Origin: Pomacea canaliculata
Lineage: Eukaryota > Mollusca > Gastropoda > Architaenioglossa > Ampullariidae
Assembly: GCF_003073045.1 (NCBI RefSeq)
Contig: NC_037592.1
Span: forward strand, 15,122,384 to 15,186,383
Direction of reading: 5' to 3'
Length of the DNA stretch: 64,000 bases
Made by a program: the position numbers and the translations under genes. The notes beneath the pieces were generated by a model. That model was not told the origin of the DNA and did no database searches. It saw only the letters and a list, made by a program, of their open reading frames with translations. Shown here piece by piece: positions 58,401-64,000 of this stretch. The first letter of the stretch is position 1, and every line of letters starts with the position of its first letter.

Positions 58401-61400
58401 AGTTTAACTGTCAGTTACAAGTTACTTTTGTTCATAAAGGGAAATGTATTACAAGGAATGGTATCATATTAGTTTTATTTCAAACATCAGGCAACATTAT
58501 TTTCAAACGCTTGCAAACAACTTTATCCATAATCCAAAATCCCTAAAAATTAAACATACACATCCCTGATTCCACAACTTACCTGTATGAGAGGGCAGTG
58601 GGGGAGGCACAACCTTGCTTCCCAGTATATTATTACTGAAAAATGAAAGACTATTGGCAGCAGAATGGAAGCCTGGCAGGCGGCGGTTAGCCCCAATGGG
58701 CATTACCGACACCGGCTGTGAGGAAGAGAGAGGCAAAGGCAGATGTGTTGGATCTGGAGAATGGGGGGACTGTGAGGGGGGTGATGGTGTCTCTGTGGGG
58801 CTGTACAATGAAGCGTGTTGTGTTGATACCAGACCCCCAGAAAGTGGAGGACCTATGTTGTTATTTAACAAATGACTTTCACTGTTTGGCAATCCTTGCA
58901 GATGTCCTACTGGGCTCTCAGATGCAGATTCTGCATCTGAATCTCCTTTGTCTTGGCTGTAAGAATACACAAAACTGCATTAAAGAGGGAATGGAAACCT
59001 TATTTACCCATGAGTAACATTGGTAAACAGTGTATCACATTGTAAAAACCAGCAAGCATCCCCCCATCCCTGTTAAAAAAAAAAAAAAAAAAAAAACTGT
59101 TCTGGAGTATTCAACAAAAAACAAATTGTAAACATTCAATTCTTGTTAACAGAAGCAAATGAAATACTAACCAGTTCTGGCTATCTGCTATTCTATGATG
59201 TCTGTTGCCTACAGCCTTTAAAGATGATGTATTTTCTGGAGGAGTATTTGTTCTGGAGGAGCTATTGCTACCTCCCATAACTCCATCTGCCTTAACTCCC
59301 GCACCACTCATGGCTCCTGCCAATGGCTGAAGTGATGGCCATGCATCTGATGCCGAAGCTGCTTGCAATGAATCTCCTCCCTGTGACAGTCCTGGCTGTG
59401 ACAGCTTACTGTTAGCTTGCAACACAGTTTCTGCTATAGGAGGTGAATGTTGGTTTATCTGCTGTTGAGATGTTGGGGATCCTGATTTTTTCCTATTATA
59501 AACAGAAATTTTTTTTTAAAGTTTCTAAATATTTAACACAAAAAATTTTATTTACTGCCTTAATTATAATCAGAATAAGATCTTACACTAAGCTCTCAAA
59601 GAATCCATGCCCACCAAGAAAAAAAAAATGCTTGAAGCTGTACAATGCTTCAGTTGTACAAATCAAATGGCTTACATTAATTTAAGCAATCTCAAATCAG
59701 TAAATGATTGCAACTAACAAACCCAGATTAAAAATTAAACTAATTCAAACATCACCACTTAGCCACAAGCAATTATAACTACCTCAATGCTATCATTTTA
59801 TAGTGTTCTCAACAAATAAGAGAACAATCTATTATTTTTACTGACACTTATCTGTAACTGTTAAGCATACACATAATTAAAAAAGAATTTTCTGGTAAAT
59901 ACATCATTCTTGGAGATGGTATCAGATTAAGTAAACCTTTTTGCCACCAGACAAAGATAGCACTAAAAAATCACTACTGGTAGTAATAGCTCACTGATTA
60001 AAGTACAAACATGAATATGTAGAAACAGGTAATAGTACTTATGTTGTCACAGATGAAGAATGAGAAAATGGTTCAGAATCTAAGTTACTTTACCTGGATT
60101 GAATTTTGTTGTTCGAAAGATGATTGTTGACTGAATTTTGAGAATCAAGAAACTGTTCTATCAATTTCTGTTCATATTCTTGGTGTTTCCTGCAATAAGA
60201 CATTCCTCTTATAAATTACTAACAATAACATAAAATAAGGTGAACTCAAATATACTCAGATATATGTGACCACTAGCTCTGGCAGTCCTGCTGTAGTAAA
60301 AATAGGCACGCAGCAGGTCATGGCAAGAACTACAGTCCATAACAAGAATGCCTATCCACAGTTCATGATGGATGAAGTTATAGTAATGTGGGAGAATAGT
60401 CTCATGTTGTAACTGCTTGGTTAATACAACTTCTTTCTGTACATAAGAGAACTCTTGATTAAGTTTTCTAGATCAATCTGTTTAACAGTCAACTGCAGTC
60501 CTGTTGGCAAGTGCTGAGCTAGATGCACTGTAGATTGTACATTTGTGAACCTTGCCTATCACAGTATATAGTTCACTAAAAAGCACCTCTTCCATAAACA
60601 TTACACCTAACACCCTTGCACACAGTGCCAGTCCTTTTTTCACACCCTTTCTTTTGGCTACAGCATGTTACCCTCAGTTCTTGTTCTTGTTATTTGGTGC
60701 CTATTTGCATTTTCTGCATTTGATTTTATTCTTCAGTAGTACTGTTGTTTATTCTTTTATAGTTCATATGTTCTTTTCCTGTCCCTTCGTGCTGTCCATG
60801 TCTCATTCTTGTTCTTAGGTGCTAAGAGCATGCTCCTTAGGAGTGAGAGTATGTGCTTTACAAATTTTGCATTTTTTATTAGTATTTCTAACTGCATGAT
60901 GACCGCTCCTGATGATGATTCACTGATGTTAAGAGTGACCTTGTGACCTTCACCTTGTTTTCTAACAGTGGTGGGGAGGTGATGTCACCTATTGTCACTC
61001 TTGAATCTATGAACTTTACCAGTCACTAGTTTTAAGAAAGACAGGGTTAGTACAGTAACCAGGTCAAAGGCTTCAAAAACAAGTTGGGCTTTTTCAGTAT
61101 CAGCAATATTAGTCTGAGCAGCATGGCGACATATTTCACTGAGCTTCATGGAGATAAATGATGACAGTCATTGTAGACTGACCTATACTGTGTGCAAAGC
61201 TTTGATAGCTTGACATCAAAACTTTCTGAAGCAGCTAGGAAGGTAATCAGAGTTTGAAGTTGATGCCGATGTGCAGATCGAAACTCTAATGGCAAGATGG
61301 TGAAGATTTGACAGCAGAAATAAAATGGCATAGGAAAAAATAAAAATTGGCGCAGACACAGAAATTCATCCAGGAACATAACAAATATCTTAACAGATGT

Positions 61401-63708
61401 ACTGATGAGCATTAGACACAAAACTTCCAGCAGATCGATGGGCAAATATGAAAAGTGAAGGAGAGCAGCCACCCTCTAGACAAGCAAAGGGACATCACTC
61501 TTCATATATCCTATGTAAAGAACAACCGGAAAAAACACTAGCTGATGTTTTCACATTCTTAGTTAAACATGTTCCTTTGCAATTTCTGGCCAATCAGTAG
61601 TGGACAACTGGAACTGAGATAACTAGTAGGGTGATCTCCATATAATCATGTCTTCTGGTACAGCATGATGAAGAAACAGTTTTTATGAAAAACTTTCCAA
61701 ATATTTCTCAATTATCAAAATCTTTAAATTAATTCTATTTCAAAATGCACACAAAAAACTGTTCATAAATAAAAAAACTTACCCCATTTGCATCTCCTCT
61801 TTTGTAAAACTTGCTGCTTCTTCTCCAAGTTCATGTAAGTACATACAATCCTAGGGAATGAAAAGAGGCACAAAACTATATTTTGACTTAAACATCAACC
61901 ATGCCCCTTCTCTTAGCATATGTGAAAGCTTTCAATGTTTATTCAAGTTCTTAAACATTTTATATTATTTTTTTCTTTATTTTGAAGTTGAATGATAAAC
62001 CATACTTATATGACAGTCTTTAAAATTTATAATTACAAGAAAAAAAAAAAACGTGGCAGCTTTAGTGCGTAAAATATTTTTGCAACACACAAACTCTGAT
62101 ATAATAACACAAACCAGTTGGAATTGTACTCACTGCTTTCATGCACTGAGACCCTCGCAGAAAGTGACTACAATACTTTGTAGTTCCAAGTGAGGTTTTC
62201 AATGTCCTACCATCCACATGCACATTGTTTACTGCCAAAATAGCTTTCAATGCATCTTCTGGGCGGACATAGGTCACATAGGCACTTGCACTGGGACCCT
62301 GCAAACAGCCACAGATCATAAATGTTAGCAGAAACTGAGCAACTTTTCACAGCAACACATCTGTACAATAAGACTTAAAAACAACGAGAGAAGCTGCTTC
62401 CACAGTAGTCTCCCTTCCATAAGATCAGATCACAAATTTCGATCATTTTCTTTCAGATTGGGTAGAAAGAACAAATTCACTAAAGCATATAATCAACACA
62501 CCCCTTTTATTTTCCTCACTAAAAATTTGGGAATTATGACAGTTTGAAATAGTGGAAAGGCACAAAGGTGCGAGCAAAAACTCAAGAGGATAAAGCAAAT
62601 ATATTTTACATAAAAGTAGCAACTCATTATAAAAAAGAACCCTCTTACCTGGGAACCAGCATAGGAAGTGCTCTGGTTTATAACAACTTTATGAATCTTT
62701 CCAAATCTGCCAAAATAATCATGCTTCTTCAACACTTCAGGGTCTGCCAATCTCTGCGACAGACCTACTACAAACACCAAGTTTTTCTGCACTACTCGCA
62801 CATTGGCTAGGTGTTTTCTATTTTCTGCTGCTTTTTGTTTTCTCTGGCACTCCTTCTGTTTCCTCTCGCGCTTGATGTTTTGCAGTCTGCTCAAAGTAAC
62901 AGAACAGGTTGTTGACATTAATGGTTAAATAATGCAACACCTCTAATCCTATCTAAATTTAAGTATGTTTGTTTTATAATAAATGGAAACTCCATGTTCT
63001 TTTTTTTTAAAAAAAAAGAAAATTAACAGGATGTACTATATGTAAAGACAAACTATTTACATGCTCACAATCACCCAGTTGTTCCCTATGAAAGAAATAA
63101 ATAATGAACAATTAAAGATAAATGTATTTTAACTATATATTTTAACTACATATCCTATTTTGCAAAGAAAGTACTTCCTTATTTTGTATTGTTTACAAAG
63201 TTAACTTACTCATCATCTGTCAAAGGTTTAAATTCAGCTGGGTCTTCTGGATATTGCTGCAGATCAATTGTAATATAGATTAGACAAATATTGTAGTGAC
63301 TTTGGATAATGTAGCACTAAGTGAATTTGGATAATGAAGGTCAAACCCCTTGCGTAAAGAATAAATTTTCACCAAAACACTGAAAAAATAAGAACTACAC
63401 CAACAAACATTTTAAAGCAATGTAAATTAAAAAAGAAAGAAAAAAATTGCTTAATCAATTGCACTGGCATGTCAAGTGAAAAGCATATTTTAAAAGCAAA
63501 AAGCATTATTCACAAACAGCATGTTTGTTCATGTATGTAAAACAAAGACAAGCTTTCATCAGGAATGGAATTTAAAAATTGTATACAACCATACCTCAGT
63601 TACCCTATTCATAGCTCAAAACAGCAAGATAATTTGAAATACCTTTCGGCATGCTGGACACAACCCATTTTCATCTGTTCGGATTCTATGCCAGCAGAAT
63701 CGACATAT
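55410..63708 (-). CDS. CNOT4: CCR4-NOT complex subunit 4, E3 ubiquitin ligase (5' end outside window)
   Basis: Exons 5' to 3' (minus strand): 63643..63708, 63210..63256, 62649..62886, 62134..62298, 61783..61850, 60094..60189, 59172..59492, 58583..58956, 58160..58276, 57596..57841, 57028..57185, 56480..56621, 55952..56026, 55410..55621. These give 774 residues, with the start in exons beyond base 64000. The first exon here is the second half of the C4C4 RING (ICRFCWHRIRTDENGLCPAC). An RRM follows (KNLVFVVGLSQRLADPEVLK...SYAGSQGPSASAYVTY), then a CCCH finger (YCSHFLRGSQCMKADCMYLH), a helix (SFTKEEMQMGKHQEYEQK) and a long Ser/Pro/Gln-rich tail. The tail keeps vertebrate-like islands: IPVSSSTDWSAAFGF, DDDLGFDP, KGLADLIEKE and PHWLKSI. 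It works with UBE2D enzymes in mRNA and ribosome quality control. The intron after 55952 has a GC donor (AAG|GCAAGT). Confidence 0.96.
60590..60890 (+). repeat. Interspersed repeat, family R1 copy 3
   Basis: The plus strand carries CACCCTTGCACACAGTGCC, TTATTCTTCAGTAGTACTG, TGTCCATGTCTCATTCTTG, TAAGAGCATGCTCCTTAGGA and GTATGTGCTTTACAAATTTT in the same order as copies 1 and 2. The end resembles a retroposon 3' tail. It lies in a CNOT4 intron, antisense to the gene. Confidence 0.65.
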
Positions 63709-64000
63709 CTGAAAACAGAATCATCAAATACATAAGCATACAACTTTCTTTAAATTGCTGGCATTAAGTTTTACAGAATCTCAAAATAAAGGAAAAAGAA
63801 TCAAAATTGTGTTAGTGGAGCAAAGTGCTCATTTTGCTAATGTAATCTACTTTTACACTGTCTCACGTAATTTACTTGACGGTGACAGCCAGAAATTAAA
63901 GTTAGATTATGCATGAAGGTGCATTAATTTTGAAATCTAATTTGTAAGGAACTTACAATACTTTATCTATCATGTGCTAAGCATCTTCTGTGTTTGGAGA

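Noticed and set aside
62493..62918. Minus-strand frame starting MSTTCSVTLSR
   Set aside because: Its first codons lie upstream of the CNOT4 acceptor at 62887 and its end runs into the intron; only 62649..62886 is exon.
1..64000. CRISPR arrays, prokaryotic operons, tRNA or rRNA genes
   Set aside because: The only repeats are tandem, SINE or MITE in type; the genes are spliced eukaryotic genes. tRNA-like sequences are SINE heads without a complete cloverleaf.

Overview
This is AT-rich, intron-rich eukaryotic DNA from an animal. Four broadly conserved metazoan genes can be assembled exon by exon on the minus strand, each with consistent splice phases, and one sperm/testis-type gene lies on the plus strand. 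The repeat load (tRNA-derived SINEs, hAT and pogo/Tigger-type MITEs, CR1/L2-like and RTE-like LINE fragments, a mariner remnant) and the protein divergence fit an invertebrate, most likely a lophotrochozoan such as a mollusc. That last step is inference, and I cannot name a species. No operon, CRISPR array, rRNA or tRNA gene was seen.

Layout from left to right. 1-3300 is mostly non-coding, with two weak minus-strand exon candidates and a TCTCGCGAGA palindrome at a possible divergent promoter. 3950-5775 (+) is a two-exon TEX52-like gene. 5980-10990 is non-coding, with an orphan plus-strand exon candidate, a hAT MITE with perfect target duplications and a SINE. 11043-15783 (-) is a complete ten-exon endosomal Qa-SNARE (syntaxin-7/12 type). 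16400-22278 is intergenic plus the presumed 3' UTR of the next gene. 22279-37235 (-) is a complete 15-exon glycogen synthase whose introns carry a large foldback element, a 546-bp pogo-like MITE and LINE remnants. 37300-42700 holds a second SINE, a second hAT MITE and two weak membrane-type exon candidates. 42719-48635 (-) is a complete ten-exon SPRYD3. 49200-52440 holds an RTE-like LINE tail and a mariner transposase remnant. 55410-63708 (-) is CNOT4, cut by the right edge of the window so that its first exons are missing.

The genes are unrelated housekeeping functions (vesicle fusion, glycogen synthesis, mRNA decay/ubiquitylation), and their adjacency does not imply a pathway. The points most worth a second look are: two GC-AG introns (one in SPRYD3, one in CNOT4); an intact GSK3-type phosphorylation ladder in glycogen synthase; a SINE family present in five copies all in the same orientation; a 440-bp foldback element; a Tigger-like remnant ending a few bases from a splice donor; a transposase remnant whose N-terminal DNA-binding half is still open while its catalytic half is decayed; and unassigned exon-like segments. 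I found no convincing evidence of a previously undescribed system.
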